Origin: CAVQFO01 sp963711725 | Lineage (GTDB): Bacteria > Pseudomonadota > Gammaproteobacteria > Nitrococcales > Aquisalimonadaceae | Direction of reading: 5' to 3' | DNA: 64,000 bases | NCBI GenBank assembly: GCA_963711725.1 | Contig: CAVQFO010000033.1 | Span: forward strand, 10,446-74,445 | Shown: positions 1 through 7,733 of the stretch, piece by piece | How positions within the stretch are numbered: position 1 is the first letter of the stretch | Layout of the letters: each line of letters starts with the position of its first letter | Made by a program: the position numbers and the translations under genes | The notes under the pieces: model-generated | Database searches by the model: none | What the model was told of the DNA's origin: nothing | The model's input: the letters and a program-made list of their open reading frames with translations, nothing else

Positions 1-1470
1 GGCGTCCCCGGCAAGAGCTTCTGGAAGGACTCCGTGACCTACCCCTTCCCGGTGAAGTACGCCCATGCCACCGACTCGCGAGGCGTGTCCTGGGAAGTGG
101 CGTACATGGATGAATTCGCCGGCGATCCGAGGGCCAAGTCCAAGGCGCCGACGCTGGTTCTGGTCCACGGCAAGGGCGCGGCCTCGGGCTACTGGAGCCA
201 GTTGATGAAGACCGCCCTGGAAGCGGGCGTCCACGTGGTGGCCTTCGATCTCCCGTTCTACGGGAAATCCATTCCCGGCAACCTGAAGAACTCCTACGCG
301 CGCACTTTCGACGATACCCGCGTGGCGCTACACAAAATCCTGGTCGATCAACTGGGCATCGCCAAGGCCACGTATCTGGGCCACTCCATGGGCGGGCAAT
401 GGGTCCTGGGCTTCGCCCTGATGTATCCCCGGAACGTGGAAAAGATCATTCTGGAATCTTCCGCCGGGCTGGAGGAATACCCGCGCTCGATCAAGCTGCC
501 CAGCGGCGAATTGCCGTGGATGGACCCCTCCTACGCCCACGACTTCGATCGCTGGAAGCAGGTGTGGGAGCCCACCTTCCATCGCTTGGCCAGCGAAGAG
601 GCGCAGACCCCGGAGCAGATCAGGAATTTCTACTATTTCAAGAAGAAGGACCCGAAAACCGGCGAGATCATCCCCGCCAAGGTGGGTTTCTTCCACAAGG
701 ACGGCCCGGACGCGAAGTGGCTGACCGACACCCGCGTGGGGATGATCACCGGCCCGAAAAAGGAATATGAAGCCTGGATCGTCGCCTATACCCGCGACAT
801 CTACTCCATGGGCATGGAGCTCAACCGCGAGGACCCGAACAGCCTCTACAAGCGCCTGACCCAGATCACCGTGCCGGTGTTCATCGCCTTCGGCAAGGAG
901 GAACCCTTCATCCCGACCACGGTGGCAACCGGTAATACCAGCCTGAAGATGGATATCATCAAGCCGGCCTTCGAAAAGCTCTCCAAGACCGGTCCGGCCC
1001 CGGTGGTGAAGCTGTACGACAACGCCGGCCACTTCATCCACACGGACCGGCCCAAGCAGTTCGACGAGGACGTGGTCGATTTCGTCTACACCGGCGATGT
1101 CAGCGGACCGGTGGAGCATCCCGAAACCTACAAGGCCGCCGCCCGGGCACTGCCCGAAGACATGCAGGCCTTCGTGAAGTCCGACGAAGAAGCTTTCATG
1201 AGCAAGGACATCGAGAAGGTGATGGCCTTGTATCACAAGGATTACCTGGACGACGGCCGCGACAAGGCCAAGCAGCGCGAGTTCCTGCTCAAGGTCATGC
1301 CCGTGATCAAGCAATATCAGGTGAACATCACCGACTACGAAATGAAGGGCAACAAGGCCGTGATCCAGGGCACCGTGAAGACGGAATACGGCGTCCAGCA
1401 GCTGCCGGCAGGTGCCATGATCATCAAGCAGGACGGCAAGTGGTACTGGTACGGGAATCAGAAGAAGTGA
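1..1470 (+). CDS. Alpha/beta hydrolase fused to a C-terminal NTF2/SnoaL-like domain (5' end outside window)
   Basis: The reading frame is open from base 1, so the GTG at 34 is probably internal and the gene begins upstream of the window. The N-terminal two thirds is an alpha/beta hydrolase: an oxyanion segment LVHGKGAASGYW, a nucleophile elbow GHSMGGQ (coded near 379-399) and a late catalytic His in DNAGHFIHTD. After about residue 360 comes a roughly 100-residue segment (AFVKSDEEAFMSKDIEKVM onward) with the helix-then-strands pattern of SnoaL/NTF2-like folds, ending KWYWYGNQKK. The fusion suggests a secreted or cytosolic esterase-like enzyme with an accessory binding domain; the substrate cannot be read from sequence. 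No operon partner is visible because the next gene is convergent. Confidence 0.85.
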   Translation, partial: GVPGKSFWKDSVTYPFPVKYAHATDSRGVSWEVAYMDEFAGDPRAKSKAPTLVLVHGKGAASGYWSQLMKTALEAGVHVVAFDLPFYGKSIPGNLKNSYARTFDDTRVALHKILVDQLGIAKATYLGHSMGGQWVLGFALMYPRNVEKIILESSAGLEEYPRSIKLPSGELPWMDPSYAHDFDRWKQVWEPTFHRLASEEAQTPEQIRNFYYFKKKDPKTGEIIPAKVGFFHKDGPDAKWLTDTRVGMITGPKKEYEAWIVAYTRDIYSMGMELNREDPNSLYKRLTQITVPVFIAFGKEEPFIPTTVATGNTSLKMDIIKPAFEKLSKTGPAPVVKLYDNAGHFIHTDRPKQFDEDVVDFVYTGDVSGPVEHPETYKAAARALPEDMQAFVKSDEEAFMSKDIEKVMALYHKDYLDDGRDKAKQREFLLKVMPVIKQYQVNITDYEMKGNKAVIQGTVKTEYGVQQLPAGAMIIKQDGKWYWYGNQKK

Positions 1471-1508
1471 ATTCTTGAAGGGGGAGTAATTTCCACCTCT
1501 CCCCTGAC

Positions 1509-1532
1509 CCCTCTCCCGCGTTGGGGAGAGGG
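1509..1532. repeat. Short GC/CT palindrome after the hydrolase
   Basis: CCCTCTCCC and GGGAGAGGG form a nine-base-pair stem around a six-base loop 40 bases after the stop codon. There is no T-run, so it is more likely an interspersed repeat with incidental terminator activity than a canonical Rho-independent terminator. Confidence 0.5.
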
Positions 1533-1541
1533 TGAGCCAAG

Positions 1542-1610
1542 ATTCGCGGCGATGAGCGCCGCTCCTACATTTGCGTGCAGCCCGTAGGAGCGGCGTTCAT
1601 CGCCGCGAAT
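1542..1610. repeat. REP-like inverted pair, GGCGATGAGCGCC core
   Basis: Left arm 1542-1568 and right arm 1584-1610 are 27-base inverted copies with one mismatch. Each arm reads TTCGCGGCGATGAGCGCCGC then TCCTAC. The pair would fold into one long hairpin (REP doublet). The same module recurs near 1741, 7190, 36536 and 55630, and a sister module with a different core recurs near 1700, 7230, 7392-7457, 55683 and 55832. Confidence 0.85.
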
Positions 1611-1699
1611 GATTCACCGCTGGGAGTCACGAAGAACACAAAGCGCTTTGTGCATCTTCGTTTGGCGTTGGTGCCGTTCGTAATCCGCGCTCAATAGGG

Positions 1700-1760
1700 T
1701 TCGCGGTCGGCACGACCGCTCCTACATCCGGGATGTGCGGTGGCGTTCATCGCCGCGAAC
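1700..1760. repeat. REP-like pair with mixed cores, running into the HAD gene
   Basis: The left unit (1700-1726) has the TCGGCACGA core and ends CTCCTACA. The right unit (1741-1759) has the GGCGTTCATCGCC core. The right unit overlaps the last codons and the stop codon of the leftward HAD gene, so the repeat is partly coding. Confidence 0.75.
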
Positions 1761-2472
1761 GCGGCCAATCCTCCAACAACTCCGGCAGATTGCTCAGCGA
1801 AGTCACCCGCACGTGGTCCACTGCCTCCACCTCCGCGGGCCAGTCCTGCTCATACCGATCCACCCATACCGCGCGCATGCCGAATCGGGCCGCTCCGTAG
1901 ACGTCCGCTTCCGGATCGTCTCCCACGTGGACGATTTCCGCCGGCTCCACGCCGGCCCGGTTGCAGGCGGCTTCAAAGATCAAATGGGAGGGCTTCGCGG
2001 CGCCCACCTGGATGGCCGAGACGCGGAAGTCGAAGTGCCCTTCCAGGCCCAGCCGGGCGATGTCGGCGTTGCCGTTGGTGATGGCGCCGATGCGGTATCG
2101 CCCGCCCAGCGAGTGCAGGATGTCCATGGTTTCGGGGTACAGGGAAATGGCGTGGCGGCCATCCAGGAACACCTCGAAGGCCTCTTCGCCCGCCCGTTCC
2201 GGATAACCGCAGGCGGTAACCGCCTCGACCAGAGTGCGGGTGCGCAGAGTGGTGAAGTCGTGGGCGATCTCCGGGTGATCCTGTGCCATGCGAACGCGCA
2301 TTACCCGCAGGTCGTCCACCGTATAGCGCTCGGCGACCCGCGGGTAGCGCTCTGCCAGGAACGCCATGGTCTGTTCCTCGGCGGCCTGAATGACGCCATC
2401 CAGGCTCCACAGCGTGTAGTCGAGATCGAAGCTGACCGCGCGCACCGGCGGCCAGCGGCGCGCCTGGTTCAT
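1747..2472 (-). CDS. HAD-superfamily (subfamily IA) hydrolase
   Basis: A 241-residue protein with the four HAD motifs: nucleophile FDLDYTLW (D16, D18), Thr/Ser motif II in AITNGN, the lysine in AAKPSHLIFE and the acidic motif HVGDDPEADV. A helical cap lies between motifs I and II, as in YjjG/phosphoglycolate-phosphatase-like enzymes. It probably dephosphorylates a small phosphorylated metabolite; the substrate is unknown. I chose the ATG at 2472 because it overlaps the dnaQ stop as ATGA, implying translational coupling; a longer in-frame start at 2541 would lie inside dnaQ. The last codons (DWPRSRR and stop) fall within a REP unit, so the C-terminus appears to have been set by repeat insertion. 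Confidence 0.88.
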   Translation of the reverse strand: MNQARRWPPVRAVSFDLDYTLWSLDGVIQAAEEQTMAFLAERYPRVAERYTVDDLRVMRVRMAQDHPEIAHDFTTLRTRTLVEAVTACGYPERAGEEAFEVFLDGRHAISLYPETMDILHSLGGRYRIGAITNGNADIARLGLEGHFDFRVSAIQVGAAKPSHLIFEAACNRAGVEPAEIVHVGDDPEADVYGAARFGMRAVWVDRYEQDWPAEVEAVDHVRVTSLSNLPELLEDWPRSRR

Positions 2473-3194
2473 TGGATGGACTCGGGCGCCTGCCGCCACA
2501 CACAAGATCCGTCCACGGCCTTGTCCAGGCGATCCAGCCATTGCTCGTGCAGCACCAGCTCTTCCTCGGTGGCACGAATCACCGGCAGCGCGCCGGACCT
2601 GCTGACGGGACGGCGCCCCCGGGTCACGGAACCGTCAGCTCCGCGGCTCTCTCCGGCGTCAAGCGACAGATCGCCCTGGCCGCCGGTCATGGCCAGATAG
2701 ACGTCGCAAAGGATCTCGGCGTCGAGCAAAGCGCCGTGATAGTCGCGCCGGGAGTTGTCCACATCGTAGCGTTTGCACAGCGCATCCAGGCTGTTGCGCT
2801 GCCCGGGGTGCATGCCGCGGGCAAGGACCAGGGTGTCAATCACAGAACACAGGTCGGCGATCCGCCCGGCCTCGTTCGCCATCAATTGGAGCTCGTGATC
2901 GAGGAAGCCCACGTCGAACGGCGCATTGTGAATAATCAACTCGCCGTCTCGGATGAAGGTCACGAACTCTTCGGCGATATCGGCGAAACGGGGCTTGTCC
3001 TGGAGGAATTCGTTGGTAATACCGTGGACCTCCACCGCGCCGGCTTCGATTTCGCGATCCGGCTGGAGATAGCAGTGGAAAGTCCGCCCCGTCTTGCGGC
3101 GGTGGACCATCTCCACGCAGCCGATTTCAATGATCCGGTGCCCCTGGGAGGGCTCCAGGCCCGTGGTTTCCGTGTCGAGAACGATCTGTCTCAT
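2469..3194 (-). CDS. dnaQ: DNA polymerase III epsilon subunit (3'-5' proofreading exonuclease)
   Basis: A DEDDh exonuclease of 241 residues, the usual DnaQ length. Exo I is VLDTETTGLE (D7, E9), Exo II is IIHNAPFDVGFLDHEL, and Exo III is YHGALLDAEILCDVYL with the catalytic His. After about residue 180 a less conserved linker and tail follow, corresponding to the alpha-subunit-binding region. It removes misincorporated nucleotides within the Pol III core. It lies 18 bases after rnhA and overlaps the HAD gene by four bases, the gammaproteobacterial rnhA-dnaQ arrangement. Confidence 0.96.
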   Translation of the reverse strand: MRQIVLDTETTGLEPSQGHRIIEIGCVEMVHRRKTGRTFHCYLQPDREIEAGAVEVHGITNEFLQDKPRFADIAEEFVTFIRDGELIIHNAPFDVGFLDHELQLMANEAGRIADLCSVIDTLVLARGMHPGQRNSLDALCKRYDVDNSRRDYHGALLDAEILCDVYLAMTGGQGDLSLDAGESRGADGSVTRGRRPVSRSGALPVIRATEEELVLHEQWLDRLDKAVDGSCVWRQAPESIQ

Positions 3195-3212
3195 AGCGCC
3201 GCCTTGTCCGCG

Positions 3213-3656
3213 TTATCCGGCTGCCTGCATTTCGTCAATGCCGCGATTGGCCAGTTGATCGGCCCGTTCGTTGCCGGGATGCCCGGTGTGCCCGCGTACC
3301 CATTTCCACTGGATGTCGTGGCGCTGGACCTGCTCGTCCAGCTCACGCCAAAGATCCTCGTTCTTGACCGGCTTGCGGGCGGCGGTCTTCCAGCCGCGGC
3401 GCTTCCAGTTCGGCATCCATTCGGTGATGCCGTTGCGCACGTACTGGGAATCGGTGGTGAGCACAACCGAACACCGCCGCCGCAGGCTACGCAACGCCTC
3501 GATGGCGGCCATCAGCTCCATGCGGTTGTTGGTGGTCAGCGGTTCGCCGCCGAACAGCTCCTTTTCCTTGCCCCGGCAACTCAGCAGTGCGCCCCAGCCG
3601 CCCGGACCGGGATTCCCCCGGCACGCGCCGTCGGTGAAGATATCGACTTGATCCAT
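3213..3656 (-). CDS. rnhA: Ribonuclease HI
   Basis: A 147-residue RNase HI. The acidic active-site residues lie in IFTDGACRGNPGPGG (D9), NNRMELMAA and TTDSQYV, with the catalytic loop HTGHPGNERADQLAN. It degrades RNA in RNA:DNA hybrids such as R-loops and Okazaki primers. The basic-protrusion region (NWKRRGWKTAARKPVKN) is present, as in the E. coli enzyme. It sits between the methyltransferase and dnaQ in one leftward unit. Confidence 0.96.
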   Translation of the reverse strand: MDQVDIFTDGACRGNPGPGGWGALLSCRGKEKELFGGEPLTTNNRMELMAAIEALRSLRRRCSVVLTTDSQYVRNGITEWMPNWKRRGWKTAARKPVKNEDLWRELDEQVQRHDIQWKWVRGHTGHPGNERADQLANRGIDEMQAAG

Positions 3657-3716
3657 TCTTGATTTCTCTGATGCAAGTGAGTGGGCGGCACAGGTGCCGC
3701 CATCGGCCTTCGCAGA

Positions 3717-4463
3717 CTACCGGCCATCCCGCCGAACAGCCAGTGTTCCCCGGGCGCTGGGCTGGGCCAACCGCCCGGGCACCACCTGTTTCGAGGACTT
3801 CCAGGCCGGTTCCATGGGAATCAACCGCGCCACGCGCTTGCGGCTGGACATGACGTAGGAGCCGCCCAGCCAGGGCCATAACCGTTGCCCGACCCGTTCG
3901 ACGGCCCGCAGTCGTGCCTGAAGCCGACGATTCTGCACCGGCGGCCGGAAGAATACATGCTCGGTGGCCAGGGGCTCCAATCCCAGCAAGTCGCACCAAT
4001 CCCGGATGCGATGCATGGTGAAATAGTGGCCCGCCCAGGGCGGCCGCCGGGAGCGTCCCAGCAGGCTGAGCGCGCGCCGCAGCCCCCACAGGCTCAGCGG
4101 GTTGAAGCCTACGATCACCAGCCGCCCTTCGGGCGCCAGCACCCGTTCCGCTTCACGTAGGACCTGATGGGGCGAAGCGGAAAATTCCAGGGTGTGGACA
4201 ATCACCACTACGTCCGCGCTTTCATCGGTGAAGGGGAGTTCGTCGCCGACCGCGCGGACATCGCCGCCGCTCTTGGGATTGGAGTCCACCACCCATTGTT
4301 TGACCAGCCCCACCTTGGGCAGAGGCTCGTGGTCGCCGAAGCCGCCCAGTTGGATCAGGTGATAACCGAATACCCTCTCCAGGACACGACTTACCGCCTG
4401 CCGCTCCAGTGCGGCGAGGTGGCGTCCCAGCGTTGTCCTGTACCAACCGGCCAGTCCATTCAT
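3717..4463 (-). CDS. Class I SAM-dependent methyltransferase (YafS-like)
   Basis: A Methyltransf_11-type protein. A SAM-binding region begins near QLGGFGD, the acidic loop is VVDSNPKSGGDVRAVGDELPF, and motif IV is SADVVVIVHTLEFSASPHQVL followed by GRLVIVGFNPLSLWG. The position between gloB and rnhA matches yafS of enteric bacteria. The substrate is not determined. The ATG at 4463 (MNGLAGWYRTTLGRHL) gives 248 residues and is preferred because homologous sequence seems to begin there; the frame stays open to 4586, only 30 bases from the divergent gloB start. The basic C-terminal tail has no recognisable motif. Confidence 0.82.
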   Translation of the reverse strand: MNGLAGWYRTTLGRHLAALERQAVSRVLERVFGYHLIQLGGFGDHEPLPKVGLVKQWVVDSNPKSGGDVRAVGDELPFTDESADVVVIVHTLEFSASPHQVLREAERVLAPEGRLVIVGFNPLSLWGLRRALSLLGRSRRPPWAGHYFTMHRIRDWCDLLGLEPLATEHVFFRPPVQNRRLQARLRAVERVGQRLWPWLGGSYVMSSRKRVARLIPMEPAWKSSKQVVPGRLAQPSARGTLAVRRDGR

Positions 4464-4615
4464 CGTCGACCAAACCCAAGGCAGATCACGGAATCCCACG
4501 CCGCCCGCGCGCAAATTTGCGCCGGGCGGCTTTCCTGCTAGCTTAACGCTGGCCCGGCACAGCCCGCCAGTGGTTCCGCTTTGCACGCCCCGGCAAAGCC
4601 GGTAGGATTTGATGC

Positions 4616-5389
4616 ATGATTGAGGTCTTTCCCATATCAGCTCTACGGGACAACTACGTCTGGGTGCTTGCGGACCCGGACCGGGGCTGCGCGGCCGTGG
4701 TCGATCCGGGCGAATCCGACCCGGTAGTCGCCGGACTGGCGGAGCGAGGGCTGCGGCTCACCGCCATTCTGATCACCCACCATCACCCGGACCATGTCGG
4801 GGGCGTCGATGCCCTGGTCGAGCGCTTCGGCGTACCGGTTTACGGCCCGGCCCGGGAGTCCATTCCCCAGCGCGCCCATGCGCTGGCCGAGGGCGACGTC
4901 GTGGAACTGGACTGCCCTGCCGTGCGGTTGCGGGTACTGGATATCCCCGGGCACACCAGCGGCCATATCGCCTACTTCGGGGACGGCATGCTGTTTTCTG
5001 GGGACACTCTGTTTGCCGCCGGCTGCGGGCGTGTCTTCGAGGGCACCTTCGAACAGATGCACGAAGCCCTGGGAAAGCTCGCGGCCCTGCCGGGCGAAAC
5101 GCGGATCTACTGCGGCCACGAGTACACCGAGGCCAATCTGCGCTTCGCCAGCAAGGCGGAACCGGAAAACCAGGCCGTGGCGCAGCGCCTGCGCGACGTT
5201 CAGGCACAACGCAAGCGCGGAGAATGCACGCTGCCGAGCACCATGGCGCAGGAGTGGGACACGAATCCCTTTCTGCGCTCGGATCAGCCAAACGTGATAC
5301 AGAACGCGGAACGCCACGCGGGGCACGGGTTATCATCACCGGTGGACGTATTCGCCACGGTCAGGCGATGGAAGGACGGCGGAGGCTAG
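4616..5389 (+). CDS. gloB: Hydroxyacylglutathione hydrolase (glyoxalase II)
   Basis: A 257-residue metallo-beta-lactamase-fold enzyme with the metal motif THHHPDHVGG (residues 54-63), later ligands in IPGHTSGHIAY and LFSGDTLFAAGCGRVFEG, and YCGHEYTEANLRFA. The C-terminal substrate-binding motif PSTMAQEWDTNPFLR is characteristic of GloB. It hydrolyses S-lactoylglutathione to lactate and glutathione, completing methylglyoxal detoxification; the partner glyoxalase I lies in this window at 43371. It is divergent from the methyltransferase and followed by mltD. Confidence 0.95.
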   Translation: MIEVFPISALRDNYVWVLADPDRGCAAVVDPGESDPVVAGLAERGLRLTAILITHHHPDHVGGVDALVERFGVPVYGPARESIPQRAHALAEGDVVELDCPAVRLRVLDIPGHTSGHIAYFGDGMLFSGDTLFAAGCGRVFEGTFEQMHEALGKLAALPGETRIYCGHEYTEANLRFASKAEPENQAVAQRLRDVQAQRKRGECTLPSTMAQEWDTNPFLRSDQPNVIQNAERHAGHGLSSPVDVFATVRRWKDGGG

Positions 5390-5476
5390 CGCAACACACT
5401 TCTCCAGCCGCCTCCGGCGCGCCGATCGTTCGATAACCGCGGAATTGATGCGTAAGAAGAACAAGGAGTTGATTTA

Positions 5477-7177
5477 GTGGGTCGCAGCGCACTTTTTGTG
5501 GCGGCCGCCTTGGGGTTGATGACGGCCGCATGCACGCCCCTGCGGGAAGCCATGTCCGTTCCCGAGCAGGCACCAGCCTCCCGGCAGGAGGACACCGTTG
5601 TCGGCGGCCAGGGGACGGATACGCTCGTCGCCGATGCGCCGTCGCTGGACGCGTTGCTATCCATCCGGCCGGACGACCTCATACCGCAGGCTGTTGCCGC
5701 GCCCCCCCAGGACGAAACCGCCGCAAACGATTCGCCGCCGGCGAAGGCGATCCCCAAGTATCCGAACGATCTCTGGGCGCGCATTCGCAGCGGCTTCGAG
5801 CTTCCGACCAAGGATGCGGCCATCGTAAAGGTGGAACGTGACTATTTCGCGAACCACCCCGGCTATCTGGAACGTGTGGCGGATCGGGCACGCCCCTATC
5901 TGTATCACATCGTCAAGGAAGTCGACGCCAACGACATGCCCATGGAAATCGCGCTGCTGCCCATCGTGGAGAGCGCGTTCCAGCCGTTCGCCTACTCCCC
6001 CGGTCGGGCCGCCGGCATCTGGCAGTTCATCCCCGGAACCGGGCGCCACTTCGGGCTGAAGCAAACATGGTGGTACGACGGCAGGCGCGACATCTTCGCC
6101 TCCACAGACGCCGCGCTGGATTACCTGGCACGCCTGCACGAGTACTTCGGTGATTGGCTGCTGGCTCTGGCGGCCTATAACTCCGGCGAGGGCACCGTTC
6201 AGCGGGCCGTCCGCTACAACAAGCGCCGGGGGCGCCCCACCGATTTCTGGCACCTGAACCTGCCCCGGGAAACCCGGTCCTACGTGCCGCGCCTGCTGGC
6301 CATCAGTTCGATCGTCGCGGATCCGAACAAGTACGGTGTGGAGCTCACGAGCATCCCGGACAAGCCTTACCTGGCCCAGGTCAACGTCGGCTCCCAGATC
6401 GACCTCGCCCTCGCCGCGGACCTGGCGAAGCTGCCTATCGAGGAACTCTACCGCCTCAATCCCGGCTTCAACCGCTGGGCGACGGACCCCGACGGCCCGT
6501 ACAAGTTGGCCCTGCCGCTCAGCCATGTGGACGCGTTCAAGGACGCCCTGGCCGATGTCCCGGCGGGCCAACGGGTGACCTGGCGGCGGCATCGCGTCCG
6601 CTCCGGCGAGACCCTGGGCGGCATCGCCCGGCGCTTCCATACCACCGTCAGCGTCCTCAAGAACGCCAACAAGCTGCGCGGCCACATGATCCGGGCGGGC
6701 CACTATCTGCTCGTGCCCACGGCCAGCCAGCCGGTTGAGGACTATGCGCTGAGCCAATCCCAGCGAAAAGCGGCGCTGCAGAACAAGGCCCATGATGGCG
6801 AGAAGGTGACTCTCACCGTGCGCCGCGGCGACACCCTCTGGGACCTTCACCGGGAATATGATGTCAGCGTGGGCCAGATCGCGCGCTGGAACGGCATGTC
6901 CCCCCGCGATCCTCTGAAACCCGGCCAGACCTTGGTGCTATGGGTGGACGGCGACGTGGCCCAACTCGCGCCGCGCCCGCCCAGCATGCCGCCGGTGATC
7001 AAGTCCATCCGCTACACCGTGCGCGGCGGCGACTCCCTGTACCGCATCGCCCAACGCTTCAACGTGAGCATCCGCGATCTGCAGCGCTGGAACGACATAG
7101 ATTCGGAAAGCTACCTGCAACCGGGCCAGCGCCTCACTCTGCACGTGGACGTGCGGGCGCAAAGCGGGAATATTTGA
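5477..7177 (+). CDS. mltD: Membrane-bound lytic murein transglycosylase D, three LysM domains
   Basis: A 566-residue lipoprotein. The signal peptide ends in the lipobox LMTAAC (Cys about residue 19). An SLT domain spans about 110-260, with the catalytic Glu in PIVESAF (E165) and the motifs AAGIWQFIPGTGR and ALAAYNSGEGTV. Three LysM repeats follow at about 375-420, 445-490 and 515-560 (starts HRVRSGETLGGI, LTVRRGDTLWDL, YTVRGGDSLYRI). It cleaves the MurNAc-GlcNAc bond with 1,6-anhydro product formation. The GTG start at 5477 is supported by AAGGAG about nine bases upstream. The gloB-mltD neighbourhood is conserved in Gammaproteobacteria. Confidence 0.94.
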   Translation: MGRSALFVAAALGLMTAACTPLREAMSVPEQAPASRQEDTVVGGQGTDTLVADAPSLDALLSIRPDDLIPQAVAAPPQDETAANDSPPAKAIPKYPNDLWARIRSGFELPTKDAAIVKVERDYFANHPGYLERVADRARPYLYHIVKEVDANDMPMEIALLPIVESAFQPFAYSPGRAAGIWQFIPGTGRHFGLKQTWWYDGRRDIFASTDAALDYLARLHEYFGDWLLALAAYNSGEGTVQRAVRYNKRRGRPTDFWHLNLPRETRSYVPRLLAISSIVADPNKYGVELTSIPDKPYLAQVNVGSQIDLALAADLAKLPIEELYRLNPGFNRWATDPDGPYKLALPLSHVDAFKDALADVPAGQRVTWRRHRVRSGETLGGIARRFHTTVSVLKNANKLRGHMIRAGHYLLVPTASQPVEDYALSQSQRKAALQNKAHDGEKVTLTVRRGDTLWDLHREYDVSVGQIARWNGMSPRDPLKPGQTLVLWVDGDVAQLAPRPPSMPPVIKSIRYTVRGGDSLYRIAQRFNVSIRDLQRWNDIDSESYLQPGQRLTLHVDVRAQSGNI

Positions 7178-7189
7178 GGGTTGTTGAGG

Positions 7190-7457
7190 TTCGCGGCGAT
7201 GAGCGCCGCTTAAATGAAAGGCTCTTCCGTAGGTGCGGTCGTGTCGACCGCGACTGGAGTTACGCTTCAGGACACGAAGAGCACGAAGGCTTTCAAGTCG
7301 GGAGGTCGCGTTTTCTTCCCCAGGCAAAATCCTTCGTGTTGCTTCGTGAACCCTTCGCCTTCGTGCCCTTCGTGACCCGAAACGCTCGATCATTCGCGGT
7401 CGACACGACCGCTCCTACACCCCCGTCAGCCGTAGGAGCGGTCGTTCCGACCGCGAA
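7190..7457. repeat. Intergenic repeat block: REP units with both cores plus ACGAAG-type palindrome
   Basis: Between mltD and minE there is no gene. REP units lie at 7190-7210 (GATGAGC core), 7229-7254 (GTCGTGTCGAC core) and an inverted pair at 7392-7418/7432-7457. Between them, 7266-7379 is an imperfect palindrome of repeated CACGAAG on the left and CTTCGTG on the right. The arrangement matches the block at 55630-55860 module for module. Confidence 0.8.
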
Positions 7458-7477
7458 TCAGGGCCATACGGCCGTGA

Positions 7478-7729
7478 TCAATGCTCCGGCAGGGTGATGT
7501 TCAGCTCCAGGATCTCGCAGTCGCCTTCGCGATCGACCTGGATTTTCACCGCGTCCTGATCCACCTGCACGTATTTGCGGACCACGTTGAGCAATTCCTC
7601 CTGCATCATGGGCAGGTAATCCGGCCCCCCGCGGGTGGAGCGCTCGCGGGCGATGAGGATCTGAAGCCGTTCCTTGGCCACAGAGGCGGTGTTTTTCCTC
7701 TGGGACCGAAAATATCCGAGTAGATTCAT
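7478..7729 (-). CDS. minE: Cell division topological specificity factor MinE
   Basis: An 83-residue MinE. The N-terminal membrane/MinD-contact region starts MNLLGYFRSQRKNTAS and continues AKERLQILIARERS; the C-terminal topological-specificity beta domain is VVRKYVQVDQDAVKIQ with GDCEILELNITLP. It stimulates MinD ATPase and confines MinCD to the poles. The ATG at 7729 was chosen over an upstream in-frame codon because MNLLGYF is the canonical MinE start. It lies four bases after the minD stop. Confidence 0.95.
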   Translation of the reverse strand: MNLLGYFRSQRKNTASVAKERLQILIARERSTRGGPDYLPMMQEELLNVVRKYVQVDQDAVKIQVDREGDCEILELNITLPEH

Positions 7730-7733
7730 AAAC

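Noticed and set aside
7190..7457. Regularly repeated words suggestive of a CRISPR array
   Set aside because: The repeats are inverted and imperfect, with no constant-length spacers and no cas genes.
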